Positions 42,541 to 53,868 of a stretch of 64,000 nt of DNA are shown here, in pieces. Origin of the DNA: Acanthosepion esculentum (taxonomy: Eukaryota; Mollusca; Cephalopoda; Sepiida; Sepiidae); NCBI GenBank assembly GCA_964036315.1, contig OZ038500.1, positions 55,006,925 through 55,070,924 of the forward strand, read 5' to 3'. Positions within the stretch are counted from its first letter, which is position 1; each line of letters opens with the position of its first letter. The notes under the pieces were generated by a model. It made no database searches. It had not been told where the DNA came from and saw only the letters and a program-made list of their open reading frames with translations. The translations under genes were made by a program, and so were the position numbers.

Positions 42541-43300
42541 GAAAACACATCCTTTCTTTATATGTGCACTGTCCTTTCAGGACGTAGGCGATCATGGATC
42601 TCCACCTTGCTCTATCTCCTGCAGCTCTGAACAAGTTCCTTTCCTCTTCTTCCTTCCCACGTTCTGTCATCCACTTGGTTAAGTCCGCTAGGTATGTCAT
42701 GCATTGTTTTCCATTGTCTCTCTTTCCCTCTATTCGACCCGTGAGTATCAGATTCTCCAGGCCCTCCTTCCACATTGTGTCCCAGAAATTTCAGCTTCCT
42801 CTTCCTGGTATTACGTATAAGCCTCCTTCTTGTTTGCAACCTCTCTAAGACCTCGTCGTTGCTCACACGCTCAGTTCATTATATCCTTAGCATCCTTCTG
42901 TAGAATCACATCTCCGTCGCCTCGAGTCTATTCTTCATCTTTGAGGAAATCTTCCAACATTCGCTGTCGTAAAGAAGGACAGATGTCACGTAACAGCTCA
43001 GTATTCTTTTCTATGTTACCATAGAAATCCTCCTGTCTCGCAATACTCTGCCTAGCTTTTGGAATGTGTCTTTGGTCATCCCAACACGTCTACAGATCTC
43101 AGTGTCGCACTTACCGTCCTCTGTCAAGACGCTTCCCAGATATTTAAACTGTTTGATTCTAGTTGTTCCCGAAATTCAAATCGCATTTCGGGCTCTTCCT
43201 CTTACTGATGACCATGCATTCTGTCTTCTTGTAGTTTATGCTTAGACCTTTCTTCTCACTCTCCGTCACTACCTTCTGTAGGAGATTTTTTGTAATTGAA
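42541..43300 (-). mobile_element. RTE-like LINE RT C-terminal half
   Basis: The minus strand, from high to low coordinates with frameshifts, reads GLSINYKKTECMVIS (post-palm), FKYLGS-type remnants with EDGKCDTEICRR, VTSVLLYDSECWK, then EMWFYRRM, VSNDEVLERLQTRRRLIRNT and RKLKFLGHNVEGG, then MTYLADLTKWMTERG and ending RWRSMIAYVLKGQ. This is the canonical C-terminal block order of RTE-type endonuclease/RT proteins. The YADD palm and endonuclease are not present. It is the longest coherent RT relic in the window, but disrupted. Confidence 0.8.
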
Positions 43301-43610
43301 CAAGCGATAGAGGCATTTCCAAAGACAAGCAAGGCGGAAATGCCACTATTACGAAGGGGATTACAGGGAGTGAAAGTGAAGGGAATGAGGAAAGGACAAA
43401 AGATGAACGGGATTCAAGAAGATGGCGATTGATGTTGCATTTAAATTTTTGAAGATCGTATTTATCAGTGAAGCAAGTAAACGGAAGGGAGTTACACGGC
43501 CGGGAAGTGCGATAAAAGAAACTGTTGGAGTAGAAGTGGCAGTTGCATTTAGCTAGATCAAGAGTAAATGGGTGGGACCTAGATGACAATCTAGTAGCAC
43601 GACGTGTTAG
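43301..43610 (-). mobile_element. LINE RT C-terminal end (7.3-kb family), copy 4
   Basis: The minus strand reads MSSRSHPFTLDLAKCNCHFY, RTSRPCNSLPFTCF and YDLQKFKCNINRHLLES, then runs on to CCTTGCTTGTCTTTGG. It abuts the RTE relic at 43300 in the same orientation, so the continuous 106-residue frame is a chimera of two elements. Confidence 0.75.
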
Positions 43611-43930
43611 TAACGAGGGTGTTTTTAAGGAAAATGGAAAAAAAAAATGAATACTTAAAATTAGGTTCAGGAAGCGTTAGTTGAAATTTCTAGTTCATGT
43701 AATAAGGAAAGAGGGTTTAGAAAATTTGACACACACAGAGCATTGATGACAGGAGAGACAGAAGAAATCTGAGAATAACCTAGCTAATGGTCTTGTGGAG
43801 ATATAGTGACATTTCGCATGAACCTTACATCTTATAGTATAAAAATTACGTAGATGATATAAATACGAATGGGACTCGGATGGGCGAAAAATGCCTTTCA
43901 AAAATGTACTAAGTAAAAGGAAAAAATCGT
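43605..43930 (+). mobile_element. RTE-like LINE 3' fragment
   Basis: It shares AGTTGAAATTTCTAG, GGAAAGAGGG and GAAAATTTGACAC with the RTE relic at 14330-14400 and the piece at 55145-55200. No intact frame. Confidence 0.55.
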
Positions 43931-43949
43931 TTTTTTTCCTTGCTTCCTA

Positions 43950-44412
43950 TTATGATAATTTTCCCATGCACGCATAGGCTTTCTCAGCAATAAACAGGAG
44001 CAGGTACTGCCTTTTGAAGAGGGAAGTTTCTTGCAGTCAGTTTTGACAGTCAGACCGAACATTCTTGCTGTAACACTCTCGTTTGTATATGTTTGTATTA
44101 CTGTTTCTGTTAATATATTTGTTTAACTCAATTTCTCTCGTATATCCTTTCTTCAAATATTTGCTTGTTCGTATTCAATGGATCTATTTATTTGTTATGG
44201 TAGTTTATCCACGCACGCATGGACTCCCCCATCTGTAAATAGGAGAAGGTACTGCCTTTTGGAGAGGGAAGTTTCCAGCAGTCAGCTCTGACAATCGGAC
44301 CGAACATTCTTGCTGTAACACTCTCTGTTGCGTTACTGTTTCTATTAATATATTTGTTTAACTTAATTCCTCTTTTGCGTCTTTATTTCGGCCCCTAACA
44401 AGGCCACAACAA
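43950..44412 (+). mobile_element. Tandem LTR-like ends
   Basis: Two copies of about 240 bp (43950-44190 and 44197-44412) share CACGCATGGACTCC-type starts, AGGTACTGCCTTTTG, GACCGAACATTCTTGCTGTA and TATTAATATATTTGTTTAAC. The second ends CGGCCCCTAACAAGGCCACA, similar to the end of the element at 63.96 kb. It may be solo LTRs of one retrotransposon family. No internal coding region lies between. Confidence 0.45.
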
Positions 44413-44605
44413 TAACTACAATCTTCGGAAATTTCAATGCAACGTCAATTGTCTTCTGGCTTCTTGAAACTTGTTCATCTTTTGTCCGTTCCTCAATCCT
44501 ACCTATACCCAGCGTTTCCTTTCACTTTCACTTTCTTTAACCCCCTTCATACTAGTGGCATTCTCGCCTTGCCTGGGGCGAAATAATTAAACAAATGTTT
44601 TTTTT
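44413..44605 (+). mobile_element. LINE 3' end fragment
   Basis: The plus strand matches the last codons and 3' UTR of the 7.3-kb LINE family: CTACAATCTTCGGAAATTTC, GCAACGTCAATTGTCTTCTG, ending TTGCCTGGGGCGAAA. Confidence 0.65.
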
Positions 44606-44748
44606 TTCTTTTTATCCGATTTAATCTTTTATTTTTAATATGTCTGATTTTATAGCATTTTTAAAGAATATTTGGACTTTTCATTGAGTTCCACTGTACG
44701 TAACATTTAATTTAAAAGAGGGCTCAATACATAGCAGAGTTAAATATT

Positions 44749-44912
44749 ATTTATTTTAGGATATTGATACATGTTAAAAATCGCTGCACAATTACAATCA
44801 TGTTTCAACACCATAAATGTGTCTCTTCAGGCGATGTTAAAATGCAGGCGAATTGAAACATAATTGTAATTGTGTAGCGATTTTTAACATGTTTTAATAT
44901 CCTAAAATAAAT
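44749..44912. repeat. Palindrome, 60-bp arms, next to (TA)n
   Basis: Arms 44749-44808 and 44853-44912 pair nearly perfectly (CATGTTAAAAATCGCTGCAC against GTGTAGCGATTTTTAACATG), with a loop of about 44 bp. (TA)n starts at 44915. Confidence 0.93.
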
Positions 44913-44913
44913 G

Positions 44914-44914
<1 letters not shown>

Positions 44915-44979
<65 letters not shown>
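44915..44979. repeat. (TA)n microsatellite
   Basis: Separates two palindromes. Confidence 0.97.
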
Positions 44980-44981
<2 letters not shown>

Positions 44982-45006
44982 ATTATGTGGTGCAGGTTCA
45001 ATTTAT

Positions 45007-45142
45007 ATTACGCGAATCATTCATACGAAAAGTTAATACGAGGTTAATATATTTTATTATTAAAAATTGTTTGCGAGAGTGATTCTTGCCATTTATATCA
45101 TTAACTTCATTATCTGCTTTTCGTATGAATGATTCGTGTAAT
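45007..45142. repeat. Inverted repeat, 26-bp arms, next to (TA)n
   Basis: Arms 45007-45032 and 45117-45142 (CGAATCATTCATACGAAAAG / CTTTTCGTATGAATGATTCG) surround about 84 bp. (TA)n on both outer sides. Confidence 0.9.
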
Positions 45143-45154
45143 ATATATATATAT

Positions 45155-45350
45155 ATATATTGAAAGGACAAGACAACAACGCATAATCTACCTAGCGAGT
45201 TTGAGTAAATGGATGGAGGAAGAAGGTATCGGAGTTATAACAAAAATACAGCGTTTGTTTAATAACTACATAGGACAAGAAATTGTGAAGAGCCTTGATC
45301 GCCTTAGTCATGAACGGATACGGCACATAGAAGAAGAAGAATAAAATTGC
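45155..45350 (+). mobile_element. RTE-like LINE C-terminal tail
   Basis: Open reading TRQQRIIYLASLSKWMEEEG, IVKSLDRLSHERIRHIEEEE and stop. It corresponds to the 'TYLADLTKWM ... HGHERIRHIEEEE' tail of RTE-like proteins (compare 42.3-42.7 kb and 58.2 kb). Confidence 0.65.
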
Positions 45351-45820
45351 TGAAAAGTAAGAAAGATGATGTTATCCCAATCTTTGCATGAGGGGCATAT
45401 GCCTGCTTTAAATATCAACAATCCAAATAGAAAATTTTATCCAGGTTCGAACACTAACGTGTGTGATTCACATGTTCTTTTTATTGACTACTTATTGTGT
45501 CATGTCCTTGACAAGATCTTTCATCAGTATATAAGGCGACAGGACAGAAGACAAGAAATGGTTTCATAGCTTCGTAAGACGTACTAGCGCGTGTTTAATA
45601 TAAACAGTACTGTTTAGATTTTTCCCTTGACTGACTAATTTCGTCTTGTGTATCATGTCGTGATTTGCTTACCGTTGTCTTTTGGTCTTTTCTTCCTTCT
45701 TTCTTTGCTTTTTATATCCTTGAATAAGGTTTTCCTTCGTTTTTTTTTTTATTAGTCTCCCTATTTTTGCTTGAAGTCTTTTGGCGGGTAGTCTGTTAGT
45801 CACACCAGCATTTTCAATTT

Positions 45821-45823
<3 letters not shown>
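45351..45823. other. No gene recognised
   Basis: Mixed AT-rich sequence. Confidence 0.5.
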
Positions 45824-45883
<60 letters not shown>

Positions 45884-46101
45884 CGATGGGATGAGAACGA
45901 AAGTAATATATGAATTACAACGTTCACAGCATTAATTCAAAAGAGGGCTCGATACCGTTTCACATACGGCTTGCCTACAAGCAGGATTGTTCATAACCAT
46001 TTTCAACTCTCACCCGTCGAAGTGCAGTTGAAATGCACTGAAACCAAGTTTCATCTTTGTAGTGAGTAAAATGGTTTTGTCTATATGATAAAATTATAGT
46101 A

Positions 46102-46159
<58 letters not shown>

Positions 46160-46162
46160 GCT

Positions 46163-46222
<60 letters not shown>
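45824..46222. repeat. (TA)n tracts around a hairpin-GAAA segment
   Basis: (TA)n at 45824-45880, 46106-46156 and 46167-46222. The segment between holds AAAAGAGGGCTCGATACC (cf. 44713) and, at 46013-46050, GTCGAA, stem GTGCA/TGCAC, then TGAAACC. Confidence 0.85.
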
Positions 46223-46224
<2 letters not shown>

Positions 46225-47269
46225 CTGAAAAACCGCACTGTCGGGCGGCATTTAAGTTAGCTCTTGCAGAGGGCTCTGGGTTGGGCCTTCATCACAATAG
46301 GTAGGGAGGATTAGATGCGATAGCTAACAATAAACTACAGAAAACCCCAAATTGATCCCAGTATTTAATTATTGCATTAATATTTAAGCTTACCTTTTAA
46401 AAGCTTAACGATAATTCTTCTGCGGCCACTCAACTTAAAAACAATTTGATGTACGTTTTTATTTCATGGATAACTTTCAAGATATAAAAATTGTTATCGT
46501 AAAAAATAAATCGTCACAAAAGATTACGTAAAAATCGCAGAAAACAATAATAAAAACTTGGAATCCAAAATTTCAGCGTTGCGTGTCCGGATCCGGCCCG
46601 GAATGTTTTTAATGTGATCACTGAGTCGGCCTGATTCCAAAATGGTATGATATGTGCGGCCTCTAGGAATAAAGTTGGGAAAAATGTGACACAGTGACAT
46701 TCACTCATATATATATCTTAAATTAAATAACAGAGAAATCAAAAATTACCTCATGAGTATAGACTATTTCAATTAATGTCAATGCGTTACCTTTATTCAA
46801 CTCAAATGTGGCAGAACTAGAGATTTAATATTTCAAATTAATTAATGCTTAATATTTTAAAAAGATAGCAGTTGAAAAATTGATACAAAGCCAACCCATA
46901 ATATACCAGACAACAGAAACTGACCGAGTGGTGGTAAGGGGAGGGCGGATGTTTTCTGGCTTAAATGGAAAAAAGCTACACAAATTCAACACGGATATTA
47001 AACTTAACACTCCAAGTTGGGGTTATAAGAAAGATGAAGTGAAACCAAAGGAGTTCTGAAAAAAAGAGAAGTTTTATAAAACGAAATTATTAATTATACA
47101 ACAAAAAAATTGTTACCACTCAAAATTACCAAAATATGCTTGCAAATAATATACAATATGATTAACAATAAATCTTTTTTAGATAATTAAAAAAATATTT
47201 AAAAATGTAGTAGACATAATTATCGCTAGTAGACATAATTATAAGCATTATACTGTAGTGATTACTACT
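46223..47269. other. No gene recognised
   Basis: AT-rich. A GC-richer stretch at 46560-46650 (GTGTCCGGATCCGGCCCGG) is unlike its surroundings and may belong to an unidentified mobile element. Confidence 0.45.
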
Positions 47270-47620
47270 ATGTTTGCCACGCCAACATTTTTCTCAACTG
47301 TGATTGGTCAAATAATAAATACTAACTATCACAGGACAATTTACTGATCGCATTCACCACACTGAATTTTTCCTACTGTTAATTCACAAACATGCTTTTG
47401 TTATAAAATCACCGATTGGGTAATTTTTCATCCAATCAGATATTTTTTGTGTTCTCTCGAAATTTCTCCCGCCGTTGTCCTGGGAGCCTACCGATAGTAA
47501 TATAAACCAGGATTCGTTCAAAAAATAGACAGTAGAAACAGAACTCAGTAGAACTCAGCAACTCACACGCGTATACACAGACTATTCACTCTATTCAGTG
47601 CACGCACACACACACAGAAC
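47270..47620 (+). promoter_or_regulatory. Promoter-like segment or LTR
   Basis: Within 250 bp are GTGATTGGTCAAATAATAAA (inverted CCAAT), a second inverted-CCAAT-like GATTGGG, AATATAAACC (TATA-like, about 47499) and then GC-richer sequence with CAGTAGAA/CTCAGTAGAACTCAGC repeats. The order CCAAT, TATA, start region is promoter-like, but no gene follows; an LTR promoter is as likely. Confidence 0.3.
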
Positions 47621-48333
47621 TTAAATATTATTCACCATCAGTTCTATGTAACAAGCCAAGTTGCAACAGCTCTGTTAGTTATATATAATCAACAACTGAA
47701 TTACTACATGTTCTTCTGAAAACATCATTCTATCTAATACAGAACTTTGAACATTCTTATTCAGAAAACTTGTTTTATTACATTTAATCTTTCAGCTAAC
47801 AGATAAAGGGAAACTACTTCTTCTTTCTTATTGTTTCGCACATTACAAAAAATGTTTTGTATTTGTTGATTTTAATATATATTTTATCGTTGAAACAAAA
47901 ATCGGTTTTCCATTATTTTTCTTTAATTCAAAAATGTATAATTGTTAAATGCTATTCAACACGCAGCCACATCAATCTTTTCAACACAACCAGCATTTAA
48001 AATACTACTAATAATCCACTGAATGAAGAGATCCTTATGTATAAATTGGATATGGTGTATTTTTTAATTCAGCTAGTACTTTCAAATGCTTCACGCATTC
48101 ATCTTCAGGCTGTATTTTTCCTTTAGAATCAAAACTGGAAGACGAAATGAATGTGTTTTTCCGACCGAAAGATGTTTTTAAGAATGAGCTATTTATTAAC
48201 AGTTATGTAGTGTTGGAGCGTGCAAATCGTAACGCTAAAGTTAAAATATATCAAGTGAGAATTTTTTATGAATTATTTCGCCAATAATTGCATTAATATT
48301 GCTAATTGATTCAAGGTATGATTAACCCTTTGT
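47621..48333. other. No gene recognised
   Basis: AT-rich sequence. Confidence 0.5.
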
Positions 48334-48354
48334 AATATAATATAATATAATATA

Positions 48355-48429
<75 letters not shown>
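48334..48429. repeat. (TATAA)n-(TA)n
   Basis: Five or so TATAA units, then uninterrupted TA. Confidence 0.95.
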
Positions 48430-48433
<4 letters not shown>

Positions 48434-48699
48434 GATTGAAAATAAAAATAATTATATTAACCATTTAAAATGTAAAAGATATTATTATTAAGAATACCAA
48501 TCATACCCAGAATATATACAAAAACCAAAACACCTTTTTAAAAATTAAAAGTATAAATGAAAGGTATAGGAAGAGAAGGGAGTTCATAAAGTAGTGGAAG
48601 GTTATAAAGTGGGATTGGTATAGAGAAGGCAAAATATAGAAATAGGTATAGTAATATGTATAACATTAGAAGGGTTAGATAATTAAAAAAAATCAAGAA

Positions 48700-48900
48700 C
48701 ATTATAGAAGTTTAAATCTACTCCTATGACAGCATTTAGAAACTAATTCATTTCTTTGATTTAATAGTTTGCTTTGATTATTGACTTTTATTATTCTAAT
48801 TTTCTCTTCTAAACGTAAGTCACATCTATTCTTAAGACCGTTATGATTATGAGCGAAATCTATAATTTTCCATCGTTGAGAATGCAAGAATTTTTGCTCG
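48700..48900 (-). other. Conserved-looking peptide fragment, unassigned
   Basis: The minus frame of 61 residues (HSQRWKIIDFAHNHNGLKNR, then CDLRLEEKIRIIKVN, then QRNELVSKCCHRSRFKLL) has ordinary protein composition, unlike most frames here. It looks like part of a transposon protein (possibly Penelope- or DIRS-like), but I cannot name the family. Confidence 0.35.
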
Positions 48901-48959
48901 TTGGTTTTTTATATGGGGAGGTAGTAAATGTGTTATTGTTTGTGTGAATTAAAATGTCA

Positions 48960-49110
48960 AAGAAAAGGATTTTGTTATCTAAGATATGTAGATGATATCC
49001 TTATTTTAGTTAAAAACATAGAATAAATAAAAGGAACTCCAAAACAACTTAAAGAAAAATCTCTGTCCACAGATTTACATATGAACTTAACAAAGATACA
49101 AAATCCCTGT
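48960..49110 (+). mobile_element. Penelope-like RT fragment with YVDD
   Basis: The plus strand reads LRYVDDILILVKN, a stop, then KGTPKQLKEKSLSTDLHMNL. The RYVDDxLLL box followed by a helix ending near 'LKEKS' suits the RT catalytic region of Penelope-like elements. Only about 45 residues are present. Confidence 0.5.
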
Positions 49111-49134
49111 CTATTTCTCTCTCTCTCTTTATAT

Positions 49135-49310
49135 CTATCTATCTATCTATCTACATCTGTTCATATCTATTTTTTCAATACGTTCAAATCATTTACCTAT
49201 CTGAACGTATTTCTCTATACATCCACCTACTTCTTGCTGTTTGCCTATATTTAGTTCTGCTCATTATCTCTCTATCTATCTATCTATAATATATATATAT
49301 TTTTCCCATC

Positions 49311-49370
<60 letters not shown>

Positions 49371-49412
49371 ATTTTCCATCCTATCTATCTATCTATCTAT
49401 ATATTTTCCATC

Positions 49413-49472
<60 letters not shown>

Positions 49473-49482
49473 ATTTTCCATC

Positions 49483-49530
<48 letters not shown>

Positions 49531-49592
49531 ATTTTCCATCCTATCTATCTATCTATCTTTTCCATCCTATCTATCTATCTATCTTTTCCATC

Positions 49593-49664
<72 letters not shown>

Positions 49665-49670
49665 TCCATC

Positions 49671-49710
<40 letters not shown>

Positions 49711-49757
49711 TCCATCCTATCTATCTATCTATCTATAATATATATATATTTTCCATC

Positions 49758-49805
<48 letters not shown>

Positions 49806-49815
49806 TCCATCCTAC

Positions 49816-49861
<46 letters not shown>

Positions 49862-49862
49862 C
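49135..49862. repeat. (TATC)n array with TTTTCCATCC spacers
   Basis: About ten (TATC)n runs of differing length separated by TATATTTTCCATCC or CTTTTCCATCC. The 165-residue frame (serine/isoleucine/tyrosine/leucine) is an artefact. Confidence 0.95.
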
Positions 49863-50555
49863 AGTATGTTTGTATATATAAAAACAAAATAGTTCGATTT
49901 GCTTCCCGTTTTGTCTAATCATTTTTAAATCTGCTCGTCTACTGTTATTTCTTGTGTGATAAACATACTAATAGTCTCAGTTATTCTACATTTGGTCGCC
50001 TAAAACTTTTCAAATCAGCCAATCATTATCGTCTCATTTTCTAAATTAGGCGAAAGATTAAGTAAATTACACCATAATTTCGTCACCCCCCACATTTTCT
50101 TTTTTTAGAAGAATCAATTTAACCTGTGAGAAAATATCTCGGTAACCTGAATACTCGTGAATTTACGAAAAATGTTTAACATGCCAATACCTCAAAATAA
50201 ATGAATCTATTTAAACATAGGTCGAGTTGAAATTGTTATCCAACTGATTTGCTTGTATAATTCGTGATTTTCGTAATCAATAGTCGCATCAGAACTGTGG
50301 TTTTTTGTCAGACTTAAGTTAATATACTAAATAATTAGAAAACAATTTTCATTTAATCGATTAGGAATAGATTCAGCTCCGTATAACACAAGGTCACGAT
50401 ATGGGGGCACCCAATAAAGAACGGAATTATAAATATATATGTATAAATAGGAGCAGATAGGTTCCCTTATCGTCTGGTTCATACTTCTCTCCGATATTTT
50501 GAACAGGTGTAGGGGTTTATTTATTGCTCAGGATTGCGTTTCCAGCTCCTAAAAT
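49863..50555. other. No gene recognised
   Basis: AT-rich, mixed sequence. Confidence 0.5.
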
Positions 50556-50635
50556 CTTTCCCTTTACTTTTACTCCCAGTATCTCCTCGTGTCTTAGTGA
50601 CATTATTGCCTTGCTTGGGGTGAATTGATTGAAAA
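50556..50635 (+). mobile_element. LINE 3' end scrap
   Basis: CTTTTACTCCCAGTATCTCC and TTGCCTTGCTTGGGGTGAAT match the 3' terminus of the LINE at 7747-8203 and 2530-2678, followed by poly-A-like AAAAAAAA. Confidence 0.6.
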
Positions 50636-50813
50636 AAAAATTCAGTGAATTTCAGAAAGTTCAACTTTGACATGTTAAACGGATGAACTGGCGTCATCAA
50701 AAAATGATTTTATTTCATAAGAACAAAACAAATATAGTATTGATTTGATCTTGTGAAAGAAATTGTTTTTCTGAAGAATCGAGTTCAGAGGCGAAAAAAG
50801 TACAAGTTTTCGT

Positions 50814-50930
<117 letters not shown>

Positions 50931-51048
50931 GGAACATTTCTGTGTAACGCTTTCCGGCCTCTAAAAGGACTTCATCAGACTGAAGTAGTGTTCTTATTGA
51001 CAGAATAATATATATCGATGACGAGGAGATATATGAACATATGCTGAG

Positions 51049-51050
<2 letters not shown>

Positions 51051-51105
<55 letters not shown>

Positions 51106-51167
51106 CTTAAAAAAAGGAATATATATATAATTTTAAGAAAAGGTATATATATATATCTTAAGAAAGA

Positions 51168-51219
<52 letters not shown>
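51051..51219. repeat. (TA)n cluster with AATCTTAAGAAA spacers
   Basis: Three TA tracts separated by short ATCTTAAGAAA-type spacers repeated about three times. Confidence 0.9.
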
Positions 51220-51220
<1 letters not shown>

Positions 51221-51234
51221 TGAACATAGAAGTC

Positions 51235-51388
51235 AGCACTTAGAGGCGACAGTCTGTTTCATGCTCGTGCAATCGTCAGATTAACCCATCCCTGACGATT
51301 GCACTAGCATGAAACAGACTTCTTTTATATTTACACACGCTCTATCTCTGATATTGAGCACTTTTTCCCATAAATATAGCACACTTTA

Positions 51389-51390
<2 letters not shown>
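51235..51390 (-). repeat. Hairpin-bearing dispersed segment
   Basis: 29-bp arms at 51251-51279 and 51292-51320 (CTGTTTCATGCTCGTGCAAT / ATTGCACTAGCATGAAACAG) with a 12-bp loop, then TTTACACACGCTCTATCTC. A reversed single-arm copy lies at 36750-36870. (TA)n borders both ends here. Confidence 0.85.
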
Positions 51391-51391
<1 letters not shown>

Positions 51392-51453
<62 letters not shown>

Positions 51454-51595
51454 TAAGAAATATGTTATCTACCATCACCCGATGGGGAATCATTAAAGTT
51501 CCGAAACATGGAAGTTTCTGTGTAGAGATGTAAAATGATTTTATTATAATCTATTACAATAAAATTATTTTAATAATATTGTATATATATGTAAG

Positions 51596-51658
<63 letters not shown>
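51392..51658. repeat. Two (TA)n tracts around a hairpin-GAAA segment
   Basis: (TA)n 51392-51451 and about 51599-51656. Between them, CCCGATGGGGAA ... TTCCGAAACATGG at 51476-51514. Confidence 0.88.
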
Positions 51659-51660
<2 letters not shown>

Positions 51661-51819
51661 TAATTAAATTTCCAGTGAATAGTAGTCTACCGCAACTAAC
51701 AGTTTCATGCGTTTTCACGTAATCACCAGGCCGACTGTTGAATAGTTAATATGGCCTTTAGTTATCTTTTTCCGATGTGACTCTATAGTAAACTCGCTTA
51801 GCATTTGTCTATTCTATTC

Positions 51820-52005
<186 letters not shown>

Positions 52006-52011
52006 ATTGTA

Positions 52012-52180
52012 TGATTGGGCTGGGTATTATAATGGTTAAAATTCTGAACGAGAAACAGGTAAACAATGTTTGAATTTCGGTCGAGTTCATTACATTCATT
52101 TTCGACCTGGCGAATCGTATGTATCCATCTCTTTTTCCCACCCCAGACTAAGTTTTTAAGCCTTGGTTTGCATTCAATCT
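52012..52180 (+). mobile_element. SINE S2-type copy
   Basis: Head GGGTATTATAATGGTTAAAA and TTGAATTTCGGTCGAGTTC, then CATTACATTCATTTTCG and a body like S2. The 3' hairpins are absent. Confidence 0.6.
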
Positions 52181-52477
52181 AGGAGACGGATATCTCTACA
52201 GAGGTGCGCCGTTTGGAGAATTACTAGCGCACTGCGCACCAGTTGCCTGTGGTCAGTTCTCCCGAAAACTCTGGTCGGTTCTGCATAAGTGTCCCACACT
52301 ATAATCAAATAACATGTGTAGTTAGTCTGATGGTACAGTTATAAGAACTTGATTGTTAGGCCCTTGTTGTATCCTGTCAGCATTCCTACATTTTTTTAAA
52401 ACAACTGGAAGAAAAAGCTTAATCAACGTTGTTGCAAGACTGCTTCAGGATATAAAGAGGCCTCAAATTAACCAATA

Positions 52478-53180
52478 TTTTGACCAGAGACTCGTGTGTA
52501 TCCGATTGCATACCCCACTTTAGATAACTGACATTGTGTCATATCCAGTTTCTGTGGGGAGGAATGGGTTAATACCCGTGTCCCTTGGTCCAGAGACAAT
52601 GATCCTCTTGAAGTGTCTGTTCCGCTGCCATGAGCAGCTAAACAAGTTTTGTACCTGATACAGCGCAATCAGGGGCTCGGTAAATATTGACGAATGACCC
52701 GAGTGTACGCCCTAGGGTTCCCAACGTTGAGGAACTGACCTTGCGTCACACCTGATCCAGTGGATGTGGGTAAATACCTAAGTGTTTCGTGGCCCAGAGA
52801 CTATGATGAAAGTGTATTATCCGTTCTGCGGACATGACCAGCTAAGACAAGCTTTGTGCCCGACCCTCCGTAACCGGGGACTGGGTAAATTCCAACCAAT
52901 GAACCAAGTGTGCGCGCTTGGGTTCCTCTCATTAAATAACTGGCCTTGTCACGCATTCCATCTCGGTGGGACACATGAGTAAATAGCGGCCTTGAAATTA
53001 TTATATCTGTTCCGCGGACATGACCAGGTAAGACAAAGTTTGGTGCCCGATCCCGCGCCATCGGGGTTTGGGTAAATTTTAACCACTGACCCTGGCGTAT
53101 GTACTTGGGATCCCCTCGTTAAATAACTGACCTTGCGTCACATCCCGTCTCAGTGGGGAGATATGGGTAAATCGTGGTGG
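52478..53180 (+). repeat. Diverged tandem repeat of about 185-212 bp, four copies
   Basis: Each copy has GACC..GTGTRYGCC-type start, AACTGACCTTGCGTCACA, TCAGTGGGGA..TGGGTAAATA, then CTGTTCCGCGGACATGACCA and CGTAACCGGGG. Starts are near 52478, 52690, 52895 and 53078. Copies are clearly older and more diverged than the satellite. Confidence 0.75.
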
Positions 53181-53219
53181 TCCATGGCCAGGATGACTAG
53201 GATCAAAGTGCAGTATCTC

Positions 53220-53530
53220 TTCCAGCAGCAGGCGACTCCCTGCCCACAGCTCCTGTCGATCATCAGCAGCTCCAGCTAGCCAGCTGTCATCATCTCTAAC
53301 TTGCCATCGACCGTCGTTGCAGACATCTCCAGCCCCTTTCGCTCCAGCTCCTGACGCTCCAGCTCCTGACGCTCCAGCCATCCCCAGTAGGCCTCTATCT
53401 ACTGCCGCTCTAGCCATCTTTGCCAACGATATGCAATAAACTGTCCTTTTCAGGACAACACTCTCTAGCGACCACGAAACTGTCCTTCTCAGGACAACAC
53501 TATTTCTCAACCTCTGCATGAGCCTGCTTC
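53220..53530 (+). other. GC-richer CAG/CTCC segment with duplicated hairpin, LTR-like
   Basis: It contains TCCAGCTCCTGACGC direct repeats, AATAAA at about 53435, then hairpin TGTCCT-TTTC-AGGACA at 53443-53458 repeated at 53480-53495. An AATAAA followed by a short tail is LTR-like. The minus frame (alanine/glycine/serine repeats) is not recognised. Confidence 0.35.
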
Positions 53531-53808
53531 GTTCGCACTGAGATTATTTTTGTTTATGAATTTTTATTTAGCAAAAATGAACTTGGCTATATCTAATTTT
53601 ACTCAAGTCTTCGTTTCATTTGTTGTTATTTTCCGTCATTCGATATCTGTTTGCGGACCAATATGCCACTCACAACACACTCATACCTTGTGATAGACGG
53701 AAGAGTCTTCTCTCTATCTCTCTCTAACACATACACACATATGAATATCTAGTGAGAGTTAGGAGAACTGTAGCAAAAAGCAGCAGCGATAGATATATGT
53801 AAACATTC

Positions 53809-53811
<3 letters not shown>
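53531..53811. other. No gene recognised
   Basis: Mixed sequence. Confidence 0.5.

Positions 53812-53866
<55 letters not shown>
53812..53866. repeat. (TA)n microsatellite
   Basis: Uninterrupted TA tract. Confidence 0.97.

Positions 53867-53868
<2 letters not shown>

Noticed and set aside
53079..53519. 146-residue alanine/glycine-rich minus frame as a host protein
   Set aside because: It spans a diverged tandem repeat and a CTCC-repeat segment with no recognisable domain.
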